Source of the DNA: Altibacter lentus
GTDB lineage: Bacteria > Bacteroidota > Bacteroidia > Flavobacteriales > Flavobacteriaceae
DNA: 64,000 nucleotides
Assembly: GCF_000746845.1 (NCBI RefSeq)
Contig: NZ_KN050846.1
Coordinates: 2,806,963-2,870,962, forward strand
Direction: 5' to 3'
The position numbers were made by a program, and so were the translations under genes. Below are positions 54,881-63,760 of this stretch, in pieces; positions within the stretch are counted from its first letter, which is position 1; the number at the start of each line of letters is the position of its first letter. A model generated the notes under the pieces. That model had not been told where the DNA came from. It searched no databases and saw only the letters and a program-made list of their open reading frames with translations.

Positions 54881-54911
54881 TTACGGAAGGCCAGCAGAGC
54901 GCAGGTTAAAG

Positions 54912-55697
54912 TTACAAACTTTTCGTCCTTCCGCCATCAACCGGCAGGTTAATTCCGTTGATATAGCTGGCAGCCTCGCTGGCGAGAAAAGCCACTGCAT
55001 TGGCAACCTCCCCCGGTTGCGCAAAACGTCGGGCAGGCACGAGCTGTTTCATGAACTCTCCGGCTTCTTTTTCGGTCTTGTCCATCTTTTTGGCTGCATT
55101 CGCAACAATATCATCAAGTCGGTCTGTTGCCGTAAACCCCGGTAAGACATTGTTTACTGTGATCCCGAAAGCGCCCAGTTCGTTTGCCAAGGTCTTGCTC
55201 CAGTTTGCCACGGCACCCCTAATGGTATTGCTCACACCCAGACCGTCTATGGGTTGCTTCACCGAAGTTGAGATGATATTGATAATACGGCCATAGTCTG
55301 CTTTCTTCATTCCGGGTACGACGGCCTGCACCAGGATCTGGTTGCATATAAGATGCTGTGTGAAGGCTTTTTCGAATTCAGAAGTAGCGGCCTCAAAAAC
55401 AGGACCTCCTTTGGGGCCTCCCGTATTGTTCAGCAGGATATGAAATGTTTTTTCCGCAGTGGCAATCGCTGCTTTTTCCCTCAGCGTATCTGGATCATTG
55501 AAATCGGCTACAAAATAATTGTGTTTTTGTCCCTTTTCAAACGGGAGTTCTAACAAAGTATGCTTCAGTTTTTCTTCATCACGAGCGACCAAGGTAATGG
55601 TAGCTCCCAGCTTAGCCAGTTGTATCGCAGAAGCTTTACCAATTCCGGCTGTACTTCCGCAGATCAAGGCATTTTTATTTGTAAGATCTAAATTCAT
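54912..55697 (-). CDS. SDR-family oxidoreductase in the kynurenine operon
   Basis: A 261-residue short-chain dehydrogenase/reductase. It has the NAD(P)-binding CGSTAGIGKASAIQLAK, NNTGGPKGG in place of the common NNAG, and a C-terminal FLASEAASYINGINLPVDGG. The active-site Tyr of the usual YxxxK is not obvious: the segment after the serines reads STSVKQPIDGLGVSNTIRGA, so catalysis may be altered. The substrate is unknown; its place in the operon suggests a pathway intermediate. Confidence 0.85.
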   Translation of the reverse strand: MNLDLTNKNALICGSTAGIGKASAIQLAKLGATITLVARDEEKLKHTLLELPFEKGQKHNYFVADFNDPDTLREKAAIATAEKTFHILLNNTGGPKGGPVFEAATSEFEKAFTQHLICNQILVQAVVPGMKKADYGRIINIISTSVKQPIDGLGVSNTIRGAVANWSKTLANELGAFGITVNNVLPGFTATDRLDDIVANAAKKMDKTEKEAGEFMKQLVPARRFAQPGEVANAVAFLASEAASYINGINLPVDGGRTKSL

Positions 55698-55736
55698 GTT
55701 CTTAGTTTTTTATATTAATTCCCAAGATGCGGTACC

Positions 55737-57182
55737 TTATTCATATTTAATACACACATTCTTAGCTTCCGTAAAAAAGCGCAAAGCTTCAAAACCCCCT
55801 TCGCGGCCCACACCACTGTCTTTTACACCACCAAAAGGCGTACGGAGATCACGATTAAGCCATGTGTTCACCCAAACAATACCTACTTCCAATTGTTTTG
55901 AGATGCGCATGGTTCGGTTGAGGTCATTGGTCCATAATGTGGCAGACAATCCATATCTCACTCCATTGGCCATTTTTAGTGCTTCTTCCTCGGTATCGAA
56001 GGGCATAAGGGTTACCACAGGACCAAAGATCTCTTCCTGGTTCACCCTGCATTGGTCGTCAAATACTTCAATTATGGTAGGCTGTAGGTAATATCCCTGC
56101 TCATGATCCTTCACGGTCACAGGCTGGCCTCCAAAGAGAATCGTCCCGCCTTCTTCTTTTGCTAAACGGATATAAGCCCGAACTTTTTCCAGATGCGGAC
56201 GAGAAACCAATGCGCCCAGGTCGCTATCTGCGTCAAAAGGGTCACCTACTTTTAACTGACTCACTTTGGCGACAAAATCTTTTTTAAAACGCTCAAAAAG
56301 GGATCGCTCTACAAAGATCCGGCTTCCGCAGAGACATATCTGCCCCTGATTTGCAAAAGATGACTTTACGGTAATTGCCAGCATCTTTTCGTAGTCGCAA
56401 TCGGCAAAGATGAGGTTGGGATTCTTACCTCCCAGTTCCAACGATAATTTTTTGAACATGGGAGCGGCTGTACGCGCCAGATGTTCACCCGTTTTCGTGC
56501 CTCCGGTAAACGAGATCGCCTTAATGTGCGGGTGTTCTACGATCGCCTGACCGGCAGAGGGTCCCTCCCCATGTAAGATGTTAAGTACGCCTTTGGGTAG
56601 CCCCGCTTCGGTACAAATATCGCCTAGCATAGCAGCCGTCACAGGGGTTACTTCACTGGGTTTGGCAACTACCGTATTCCCTGCTGCAATTGCAGGAGCG
56701 ATCTTCCATGTGAACAAGTAGAGTGGTAAATTCCAGGGTGAGATGCAACCTACCACCCCGATGGGTTGGCGTAAGGTGAAATTCATGGTGCCCAGACCTA
56801 CACTCTCGTGGGCTTCACTCGCAAACTGGGTGATGGCGTTTGCGAAAAATCGGAAATTACTGGATGCTCTTGGAATATCTACAGCAAGTGCCAGACTCAA
56901 TGGCTTCCCGTTATCTTTGGCTTCGGCCGTTGCCAATTCCATCATTTTTTCTTCTATCAAAGTTGCGATCTTCAGTAATATCCGACTGCGTTCTTCTATA
57001 GGTGTATTGGACCATGAAGGAAAGGCGTCTCTTGCTGCTTCGTAGGCTGCCGCAACATCCTTTGAACTGCTGTTGGCAATTTGAGCATATACTTCTCCGT
57101 TACTCGGATTATAATTATCCAGCCATTTCCCCGAAACAGGATCACAGTAGTTGCCGTTTATGTAATTTTGGATTTTCTGCAT
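55737..57182 (-). CDS. Aldehyde dehydrogenase, probable 2-aminomuconic semialdehyde dehydrogenase
   Basis: A 481-residue NAD-dependent aldehyde dehydrogenase. The signatures are complete: GCISPWNLPLYLFTWKIAPA, SFTGGTKTGEHLA, LELGGKNPN (catalytic Glu) and FANQGQICLCGSR (catalytic Cys), with FGGVKDSGVGREGG at the end. In this operon the natural substrate is 2-aminomuconate semialdehyde, giving 2-aminomuconate. It follows the deaminase-like gene by 38 bp and precedes the SDR gene by 39 bp, too little room for another gene. Confidence 0.9.
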   Translation of the reverse strand: MQKIQNYINGNYCDPVSGKWLDNYNPSNGEVYAQIANSSSKDVAAAYEAARDAFPSWSNTPIEERSRILLKIATLIEEKMMELATAEAKDNGKPLSLALAVDIPRASSNFRFFANAITQFASEAHESVGLGTMNFTLRQPIGVVGCISPWNLPLYLFTWKIAPAIAAGNTVVAKPSEVTPVTAAMLGDICTEAGLPKGVLNILHGEGPSAGQAIVEHPHIKAISFTGGTKTGEHLARTAAPMFKKLSLELGGKNPNLIFADCDYEKMLAITVKSSFANQGQICLCGSRIFVERSLFERFKKDFVAKVSQLKVGDPFDADSDLGALVSRPHLEKVRAYIRLAKEEGGTILFGGQPVTVKDHEQGYYLQPTIIEVFDDQCRVNQEEIFGPVVTLMPFDTEEEALKMANGVRYGLSATLWTNDLNRTMRISKQLEVGIVWVNTWLNRDLRTPFGGVKDSGVGREGGFEALRFFTEAKNVCIKYE

Positions 57183-57220
57183 ACGTCAATTTTTTTACAG
57201 GATCTGTTTACTTTAAGTGC

Positions 57221-57649
57221 TTAATTTCCTGCAGGCTTATACGCCATGGCTTTAATCTCAACTACGAGATAGGGGTGTGGTAGCTGGTGAACGGCAACCG
57301 TAGTGCGCGTCGGACCTGTTTCTTTATTGAAGAATTGCGCATAGACTTCGTTGTAGCCGGCGAAATCGTTCATATTGACCAAAAACGAGGTTACATCTAC
57401 CACATCCTCCATGGTAGCACCTTCGGTTGCTAAGTAATCTTTGATATTTTCCAGAACGGCACGTGTCTGTTCTCGCACATCCAAACGCATACTGCCCATT
57501 TCATCCACCTGATGTACTCCGGCAAAGGTATTGTCCGGTAATCGTGAGCTGGTTCCACTCACAAAAATAAAGTCACCAACTCTTTTCACATGGGGGTAGG
57601 CCCCACGAGGCGTTGCTTTTCCTTCTACCAATCTACTCTTATTGCTCAT
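57221..57649 (-). CDS. RidA-family protein, probable 2-aminomuconate deaminase
   Basis: A 142-residue RidA/YjgF-family protein with no export signal. It starts [21 protein letters not shown] and has the conserved [27 protein letters not shown] and [15 protein letters not shown], including the Arg used by the deaminase branch. The bacterial 2-aminomuconate deaminase of nitrobenzoate and tryptophan degradation (AmnD/NbaF) is a RidA-family enzyme of this size, which with the operon position gives the proposed role: releasing ammonia from 2-aminomuconate to yield 4-oxalocrotonate. Confidence 0.87.
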   Translation of the reverse strand: MSNKSRLVEGKATPRGAYPHVKRVGDFIFVSGTSSRLPDNTFAGVHQVDEMGSMRLDVREQTRAVLENIKDYLATEGATMEDVVDVTSFLVNMNDFAGYNEVYAQFFNKETGPTRTTVAVHQLPHPYLVVEIKAMAYKPAGN

Positions 57650-57654
57650 GATTG

Positions 57655-59052
57655 TTATTTTAAGTTTCGTACTACGGCATCGTCATGAAGGATGTCATTG
57701 GTCTCCTTCGTTACAAGCGTTAATTTTTCTTCTAGGGTCATCTGCTCTGTGAATTTTCCATCATCCAACAAATTTAGAATCGCTTTGTCTTGAGCTCTGC
57801 CTTTTTTCATGGCATCTTCATAACTTATATTTTCATTGAACGTAACCAACGAATATTTGGAGTAATAATCATTGGGGAACTCGGCTTCGAAAGCGGTTTC
57901 CAATTTTCGTTTCTGTTGAAACAGAGGGCTGGCCGTATGCTCCTTCATTTCGTGAAAATTATCTACTGCCAGATCGGCAATCGCATCAGTATCCTTTTTA
58001 CGCGCCTTCTCGTATTCCTTAAAGACCCGATCCCAGTCGCCTTCATGAGCTGTCAATATCTCATCGAATACTACAACATCTTCAAAAGAGGCGTTCATCC
58101 CTTGTCCGTAAAACGGAACGATCGCATGTGCCGCATCCCCCAGAAGCAGGGTTTTTCCATAGCAGCTCCAGGGAGAACATTTAATTGTTCCCAAAGGTCC
58201 TGTGGGATTTTGAAAGAACTCTTCTCCCAGTCGTGGCATCAATGCTAAGGCATCAGGGAATTCTTTACTAAAATATGCTATAACATTCTCCTGGGTGGTG
58301 AGATTCTTAAAACAATATTCACTGTTCTCATAAGGTGCAAAAAGCGTCACTGTAAAGCTGCCATCCAGATTGGGTAATGCGATAAGCATATCTTCGCCAC
58401 GCGGCCAAATGTGCAGTGCACCCTTATCGGTTCTATATCCTCCCTCTTTGGTCGCTGGTATTTCCAGTTCCTTATAGCCATGTGTGAGCCATTGTTGTGA
58501 AAAACTGAACAAGAATTTCTTATGCTGAAACATGCTCTTACGCACGGCAGATCCTGCACCGTCGGTGCCAATGATCACATCTCCCTGATAGGAGATCTCG
58601 CGCCCAGTTTTGTAATCTTTAAATACTGCTGAAGCATGCTCGAGATCGACACTCTTACAACCATGATTAAAAATAATGGAGACATTAGGCATCTTCTCTG
58701 CGGCATCCAATAGCAGCATGTTCAATCCCGGACGTGAGATGGAGTTGATGTATTCGTTTTGACGCCCGCTGTATTTGCTTAAAAAAGTATTTCCTTGCAC
58801 ATCGTGTATCATTCTGCCATACATAGGAATACACAGTTTTTTGGCTTCCGCTTCAACGCCGGCCAATCGCAGTCCGCGCAATCCACGATCACTTAGGGCA
58901 AGATTTATGGACCGTCCGGCGTCCTGGGTCACTTTCCGAAGATCGGGACGTTTTTCCACCAAGGTCACAGCATACCCTCGTTGGGCCATACGTAAGGCTA
59001 ATAAGCTACCACATAGGCCTGCGCCAATGATAAGGATTTTGTCGTTTTTCAT
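57655..59052 (-). CDS. kmo: Kynurenine 3-monooxygenase
   Basis: An FAD-dependent hydroxylase that turns L-kynurenine into 3-hydroxykynurenine with NADPH and O2. The 465-residue protein starts with the FAD motif [19 protein letters not shown], has [16 protein letters not shown] (substrate-side signature), [16 protein letters not shown] and [20 protein letters not shown], all typical of KMO. It starts at the base next to the kynU stop and precedes the deaminase-like gene by 5 bp. Confidence 0.95.
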   Translation of the reverse strand: MKNDKILIIGAGLCGSLLALRMAQRGYAVTLVEKRPDLRKVTQDAGRSINLALSDRGLRGLRLAGVEAEAKKLCIPMYGRMIHDVQGNTFLSKYSGRQNEYINSISRPGLNMLLLDAAEKMPNVSIIFNHGCKSVDLEHASAVFKDYKTGREISYQGDVIIGTDGAGSAVRKSMFQHKKFLFSFSQQWLTHGYKELEIPATKEGGYRTDKGALHIWPRGEDMLIALPNLDGSFTVTLFAPYENSEYCFKNLTTQENVIAYFSKEFPDALALMPRLGEEFFQNPTGPLGTIKCSPWSCYGKTLLLGDAAHAIVPFYGQGMNASFEDVVVFDEILTAHEGDWDRVFKEYEKARKKDTDAIADLAVDNFHEMKEHTASPLFQQKRKLETAFEAEFPNDYYSKYSLVTFNENISYEDAMKKGRAQDKAILNLLDDGKFTEQMTLEEKLTLVTKETNDILHDDAVVRNLK

Positions 59053-60315
59053 TTATTGCAATACATCTTTTAATCGTTGGGTAAATTGGAATACATCCTC
59101 GAAGCTATTGTACAGCGGTGCGGGAGCAACACGTATCACATTCGGTTCGCGCCAATCGCTAATAACTCCGGCTTCGGTTAATTTTGTATGTAATGATCTA
59201 TCGGCGTTCTTAACCTGTATTGACAATTGACAGCCACGCGATTCAGGATCTCGTGGTGTGATGATGCGAATATGTTCATCCTTAAGCGCATCGATTAGAA
59301 ACTCCAGGAATCCTGTAAGTTTATGACTTTTCTTGAGAAGATTATCGAACCCTGCCGCTGCAAAAGTATCCAGAGATGCCCGAATGGCCGCCATGGACAA
59401 AATAGGCGGATTGCTCAATTGCCAACCCTCGGCACCCGGCAGCGCATCAAATTCATGCCGCATGTTGAAACGAGTCTTCTTGTTGTGGCCCCACCATCCC
59501 GCAAAACGCTTCAGTTTCTCACTATTTGCATGTCGTTCGTGAACAAAACAACCTCCCAAACTTCCGGGACCACTATTGAGATATTTGTAACTACACCACA
59601 CGGCAAAATCGGCACCGGTTTCATGAAGGTTTGGTTGAATATTTCCCACCCCGTGCGCCAGATCGAATCCTACTCTGCAATCAAAACGATGTCCTAGCTG
59701 TGTGATCTTCTTAAGCGGAAATGCCTGTCCTGTGTAATAATTGGTGCTGCCAATCATAAGCAAAGCAACAGCTTCTCCTTGTTCCTTCATAATGGTCTCC
59801 AGATCTTCAAACCGGCACAGTTCCTCACCGGGTCTTGGCTTCCATAATATAAGTCCGTCCTGAGGATCAAATCCGTGGAACCGCAACTGACTCTCCACTG
59901 CGTATTTATCACTAGGAAAAGCGTCACTTTCTACCACGATCTTATATTTGGAAGATGTAGGGCTGTAGAACGAAACCATCATAAGATGAAGGTTGGTTGT
60001 CAAGGTATTCATTATAACCACCTCACTGGGTTTAGCTCCTACCAGGGTTGCCATGTTCTCGGTAAGGAACTCATGATATGGAAGCCAAGGATGTTCGGCT
60101 TCGGTGTGTCCTTCAACACCCAGCGCTGCCCAATCGTTCAATTCCTTCTGAATGTATTCTGAAGTGAGTTTTGGTTGGAGTCCGAGTGAATTTCCGCAGA
60201 GGTAAATAAGGGGTGTTCCCGAAGCATGTTGCGGGATATGAAATCGATCTCTAAAATGGGACAAGGGGTCTTCGGCATCACACTTTCTGGCGAAATCTAA
60301 ACTGTTATGGAACAT
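59053..60315 (-). CDS. kynU: Kynureninase
   Basis: A PLP enzyme that cleaves 3-hydroxykynurenine to 3-hydroxyanthranilate and alanine (or kynurenine to anthranilate). The 420-residue protein shows IYLCGNSLGLQPKLT, VGFDLAHGVGN and the PLP lysine in WCSYKYLNSGPGSLGG. The length is as expected. It is the first gene of the operon kynU-kmo-ridA-aldh-sdr-acmsd; a -7 element lies 29 nt upstream of its ATG. Confidence 0.96.
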   Translation of the reverse strand: MFHNSLDFARKCDAEDPLSHFRDRFHIPQHASGTPLIYLCGNSLGLQPKLTSEYIQKELNDWAALGVEGHTEAEHPWLPYHEFLTENMATLVGAKPSEVVIMNTLTTNLHLMMVSFYSPTSSKYKIVVESDAFPSDKYAVESQLRFHGFDPQDGLILWKPRPGEELCRFEDLETIMKEQGEAVALLMIGSTNYYTGQAFPLKKITQLGHRFDCRVGFDLAHGVGNIQPNLHETGADFAVWCSYKYLNSGPGSLGGCFVHERHANSEKLKRFAGWWGHNKKTRFNMRHEFDALPGAEGWQLSNPPILSMAAIRASLDTFAAAGFDNLLKKSHKLTGFLEFLIDALKDEHIRIITPRDPESRGCQLSIQVKNADRSLHTKLTEAGVISDWREPNVIRVAPAPLYNSFEDVFQFTQRLKDVLQ

Positions 60316-60343
60316 AGACGCAGGTTGGTTTTTCGAATCCTAA

Positions 60344-60351
60344 CAAAAATA
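60344..60351 (-). promoter_or_regulatory. Candidate -7 element (TATTTTTG) for the kynurenine operon
   Basis: On the minus strand TATTTTTG fits TAnnTTTG, 28 nt upstream of kynU. It lies back to back with the promoter of the divergent haloperoxidase-like gene. Confidence 0.5.
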
Positions 60352-60385
60352 ACAATTAATATTTGAAGTAAGGGTACATCAGCAC

Positions 60386-60416
60386 TTGGGATTCATGCTC
60401 CTTCGTAGTATATTTG
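60386..60416 (+). promoter_or_regulatory. Promoter of the haloperoxidase-like gene (TTG-N20-TATATTTG)
   Basis: TTG at 60386-60388, a 20-nt spacer and TATATTTG at 60409-60416 match the Bacteroidota consensus. The ATG is at 60428, leaving only 11 nt after the -7 element, so the leader is very short. Confidence 0.7.
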
Positions 60417-60427
60417 AAAAAAATATC

Positions 60428-62587
60428 ATGGGCAAACGCGGCGTATTCTTTTTGCTTCTCCTCGCTATTGGCTGGACCTCCTTCGGGCAGTCTGTAGCTC
60501 GCCAATGGAACGAAGAAATCCTCCATGCCATTCGCAAAGACTTTGCGCGACCCACAGTGCACGCACGAAACTTATTTCACTCCTCTGTTTTACTTTATGA
60601 TATGTGGGCAGTGTTCGATGATGTGGCAGAGCCTTATTTCCTCGGAAAAGAGGTTGGCGGATTTACCTGTCCGTTTAATGGATTCATAACGTCTGAAACA
60701 CCTTCCGAAGCACAAAAAAAAGCGATGAGCTATGCGGTCTATCGCTTGATTCGACATCGTTTTTCAAACTCTCCCGGTAACGAAGAGATTCTACTTTCCA
60801 TTGAATCATTGATGAATGATCTAGGCTATGCTACTCAAAATACATCAACCGATTATTCCACCGGCGACCCGGCGGCACTGGGTAATTATATTGCCTCACA
60901 GATGATCGCCTTTGGGTTACAGGACGGTTCCAACGAAGCAAATGGATATGAGAACCGCTTCTATGAGCCTTTGAATGACCCTTTAAATACGGATGTCTCC
61001 GGTAATCCCGACATGGAGTTTCCAAACCATTGGCAACCATTGAAAGTAGAGAATTATGTGGATCAAAGTGGTAACACGATTCCCGGAGGACAACCTCCTT
61101 TTCTGGGCCCGGAGTGGGGAGCGGTCACTCCTTTTTCTCTTTCTGAAGAAGATAAGAAGACCTTCGAGGTTTCCGGTAACACCTATCACGTCTATCACGA
61201 TCCCGGACCGCCTTCCTATATACAGGAGGGACTTGGTATCTCCGATCCTTATAAATGGGGCTTTTCTATGGTGGCAGCCTGGGGGTCGCACTTAGATCCG
61301 GCAGATCCGACACTCATCGATATTTCCCCTAAAAGCCTGGGAAATTTGGCGATGCAATCCTATCCTAAGGAGTTTACAGAGTATACCAGTTTCTACGATT
61401 TCCAGAACGGGGGAGATCCAAGTACGGGGCGGGAGATCAATCCCGTTACAGGAGCAGCTTACCAAGAGCAGTGGGTCCCGAGAGGTGATTATACCAGAGT
61501 ACTGGCCGAATTTTGGGCCGATGGACCCGATAGCGAGACGCCGCCGGGACATTGGTTTACCTTGCTTAACTATGTGAGTGATCATCCTGATCTTGTGAAA
61601 AAAATAAAAGGAGTAGGGCCCGAACTAAGTGAACTCGAATGGGATGTGAAGTCGTATTTAATATTGGGGGGAGCTATGCACGATGTGGCTGTTACCGCTT
61701 GGGGACTTAAGGGATATTACGATTATGTTCGCCCCATAAGTGCCATTAGGTACATGGCAGAGAAAGGCCAGTCCAGCGACCCTACGCAACCCAATTACCA
61801 TCCGCATGGTTTGCCGTTGGTTCCGGGATTCATTGAGCTAGTGAAGGAGGGTGACCCACTGGCGGGAGCCTTTGAAGAGAATTTACATAAACTAAAACTG
61901 TTCACTTGGCGTGGGCCGGGATTTATAGTAGATCCGGTAAATGATATTGCAGGTGTCGACTGGATCTTGGCAGAAGAATGGTTTCCTTACCAACGGCCAT
62001 CTTTTGTAACACCTCCTTTTGCAGGATATGTTTCGGGGCATTCTACATTTTCCAGGGCAGCAGCCGAGATTTTGACGATGTTAACCGGTAGTGAATATTT
62101 TCCCGGGGGGATGGGCACGTTCAGTATCGAGAAAGATACATTTCTCAAGTTCGAAAAAGGGCCTTCCGTTGCTATGGAGTTGCAATGGGCCACCTATCAA
62201 GATGCAAGTGATCAAACCAGTTTGTCACGTGTATGGGGAGGCATTCATCCACCCATTGACGACATTCCCGGGCGTATCATTGGTGCGAAAGTAGGAAAAC
62301 AGGCGTTTGCCTTCGCAGAACGATTCTTTACCGGCAAGATAGCTTCAGAAGGGGTATTGTACCCCAATCCGGCGCGGGAGTTAGTAAATGTCCTGTATCG
62401 TTCAAATGGTACTTTGCAGCTTTCGGTGTTCGACCTTCAAGGGAGACAGGTGATGTCAACCCCGGCAGAATTCAGCAATGGTGAAAGCCTTCAGCTTAAC
62501 GTTTCACAACTTCAACAAGGACTTTATTTGGTTCTGCTGAATGATGGCGATAGCATTGTATGGTCTCAGAAAATGATCAAGATCTAA
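60428..62587 (+). CDS. T9SS-exported vanadium-dependent haloperoxidase-like protein
   Basis: A 719-residue secreted protein of the vanadium chloroperoxidase/PAP2 superfamily. After the signal peptide (MGKRGVFFLLLLAIGWTSFG), a large alpha-helical domain carries the full oxoanion-binding set: K428-x6-R435-P436 (KGYYDYVRP), S536-G537-H538 (VSGHSTFS) and S600-R601-x5-H607-x3-D611 (SRVWGGIHPPID). These residues bind vanadate in haloperoxidases or phosphate in acid phosphatases, so the reaction could be either. A type A sorting domain closes the chain (VLYPNPARELVNVLYRS to KMIKI). The frame opens at 60386, but the ATG at 60428 gives the signal peptide. It is divergent from the kynurenine operon. 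Confidence 0.92.
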   Translation: MGKRGVFFLLLLAIGWTSFGQSVARQWNEEILHAIRKDFARPTVHARNLFHSSVLLYDMWAVFDDVAEPYFLGKEVGGFTCPFNGFITSETPSEAQKKAMSYAVYRLIRHRFSNSPGNEEILLSIESLMNDLGYATQNTSTDYSTGDPAALGNYIASQMIAFGLQDGSNEANGYENRFYEPLNDPLNTDVSGNPDMEFPNHWQPLKVENYVDQSGNTIPGGQPPFLGPEWGAVTPFSLSEEDKKTFEVSGNTYHVYHDPGPPSYIQEGLGISDPYKWGFSMVAAWGSHLDPADPTLIDISPKSLGNLAMQSYPKEFTEYTSFYDFQNGGDPSTGREINPVTGAAYQEQWVPRGDYTRVLAEFWADGPDSETPPGHWFTLLNYVSDHPDLVKKIKGVGPELSELEWDVKSYLILGGAMHDVAVTAWGLKGYYDYVRPISAIRYMAEKGQSSDPTQPNYHPHGLPLVPGFIELVKEGDPLAGAFEENLHKLKLFTWRGPGFIVDPVNDIAGVDWILAEEWFPYQRPSFVTPPFAGYVSGHSTFSRAAAEILTMLTGSEYFPGGMGTFSIEKDTFLKFEKGPSVAMELQWATYQDASDQTSLSRVWGGIHPPIDDIPGRIIGAKVGKQAFAFAERFFTGKIASEGVLYPNPARELVNVLYRSNGTLQLSVFDLQGRQVMSTPAEFSNGESLQLNVSQLQQGLYLVLLNDGDSIVWSQKMIKI

Positions 62588-62591
62588 AAAA

Positions 62592-63275
62592 TTATTTCAC
62601 CGAAATATCAGTAAAATATAGTTTAAAACTGCCCGTGCTGTCTTTGTGCATGGTCGCCAGTTCAAGTTTACCAAATTGAGAGTACTCCTCCCAGGTAGTA
62701 ATCAGGGACGGTAGGCTGTCATTTCCTTTTCTGAAGATCCATTCGCTTACCATGAAATCATTGGAATAGAAAAAGTCGTAGGCATCGCCTGGGGTATAAC
62801 CGCCTTGCGAACCATAGACCACAGTGAGTTTGTTAAGTGTATCTTTTGAGATAGGAGCTATGACATTTTCTACTTCGGAAAAGGTCGTTCCTTCATCCCA
62901 CATTAAATTAAAGGGAGCAAGCAGCCAATATCGATCGTTGATAAATGCAGCATCGGCACTAGTTGGAATGTTATCTATACCCTTTCTATTATAAGAAACA
63001 GTGTCTTTTCCCGTGATAAGGGTGACTTGGTGGGATTGCGGGTTCCAGATCCAGGAGCGCTCACTATGGCTATCACCACGGTCTACATTAAATGTAAATT
63101 TAAGTTCTGCAACCTCTTCCCAATGCGCGTAACCATTCTTATAGGCAATGGCTTCGGCGGTTGTCAATTCTCGAACAGGAGTAGTTTCTTTTTCCGAATC
63201 GATTTCAGAAGAAGAAGGATTTTTACAGTTCACGAAACTTAAAAAAAGCAGACATAGGAGCAGGATTCTTTTCAT
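62592..63275 (-). CDS. Lipoprotein of unknown function
   Basis: A 227-residue protein with a lipoprotein signal (MKRILLLCLLFLSFVNCK, Cys17). The mature part contains YKNGYAHWEEVAELKFTFN and RSWIWNPQSHQVTLITGKD, a pattern also seen in other Bacteroidota lipoproteins that resemble the LolA/LolB fold. I do not assign a function. The frame extends to 63305, but the ATG at 63275 starts a proper signal. It is convergent with the haloperoxidase-like gene with a 4-bp gap. Confidence 0.82.
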   Translation of the reverse strand: MKRILLLCLLFLSFVNCKNPSSSEIDSEKETTPVRELTTAEAIAYKNGYAHWEEVAELKFTFNVDRGDSHSERSWIWNPQSHQVTLITGKDTVSYNRKGIDNIPTSADAAFINDRYWLLAPFNLMWDEGTTFSEVENVIAPISKDTLNKLTVVYGSQGGYTPGDAYDFFYSNDFMVSEWIFRKGNDSLPSLITTWEEYSQFGKLELATMHKDSTGSFKLYFTDISVK

Positions 63276-63341
63276 TACAAATTGATTTTCAGTAAAAATA
63301 CACAAACTAATGTAGCATCGATAATTTTTGTAAATTTAAGA

Positions 63342-63758
63342 ATGGGAAAGACAAAAGAATATTCAAATGGAGAAGTAACGGTAATTTGGAAGCCTGAACT
63401 TTGTATCCACTCTGCGAAATGTGTACACAATCTTCCGGAAGTCTTCAAGCCCAAGGAAAAACCCTGGGTGCAAGTAGCGAATTCCAATACAGAAGCGATC
63501 ATCAATACAGTAAAAGCATGCCCCAGCGGAGCATTAAGTCATTATTTGAATGCAGTGGGACCTGCTCCGGTAGATAGCGATACAAAAAAAGAAATGATGC
63601 GGGTTGAAGTTATGGAGAACGGACCTTTAATGGTCTATGGTGCTCTTTCTATTGTACATGATGACGGTCGAGAAGAACAAAAATCGAGAGCTACGGCATT
63701 TTGCCGTTGTGGACAAAGCGGGAACAAGCCCTTTTGTGACGGCTCACATAAAGCTTAA
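63342..63758 (+). CDS. Iron-sulfur protein: YjdI-type cluster domain fused to a CDGSH domain
   Basis: A 138-residue soluble protein in two parts. Residues 5-65 match the YjdI-like (4Fe-4S mono-cluster) domain, with C21 and C27 in LCIHSAKCVHNLP and a later VKACPSGALSHY. Residues about 115-138 form a CDGSH-type 2Fe-2S site (FCRCGQSGNKPFCDGSH). The frame opens at 63282, but the ATG at 63342 gives MGKTKEYSNGEV, the family start. It is followed after 2 bp by a GNAT gene, an association also seen as yjdI-yjdJ in E. coli. Confidence 0.9.
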   Translation: MGKTKEYSNGEVTVIWKPELCIHSAKCVHNLPEVFKPKEKPWVQVANSNTEAIINTVKACPSGALSHYLNAVGPAPVDSDTKKEMMRVEVMENGPLMVYGALSIVHDDGREEQKSRATAFCRCGQSGNKPFCDGSHKA

Positions 63759-63760
63759 TC

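Noticed and set aside
55519..56091. 190-residue open frame on the plus strand
   Set aside because: It runs antisense across the SDR and aldehyde dehydrogenase genes; no start signal or family motif was seen.
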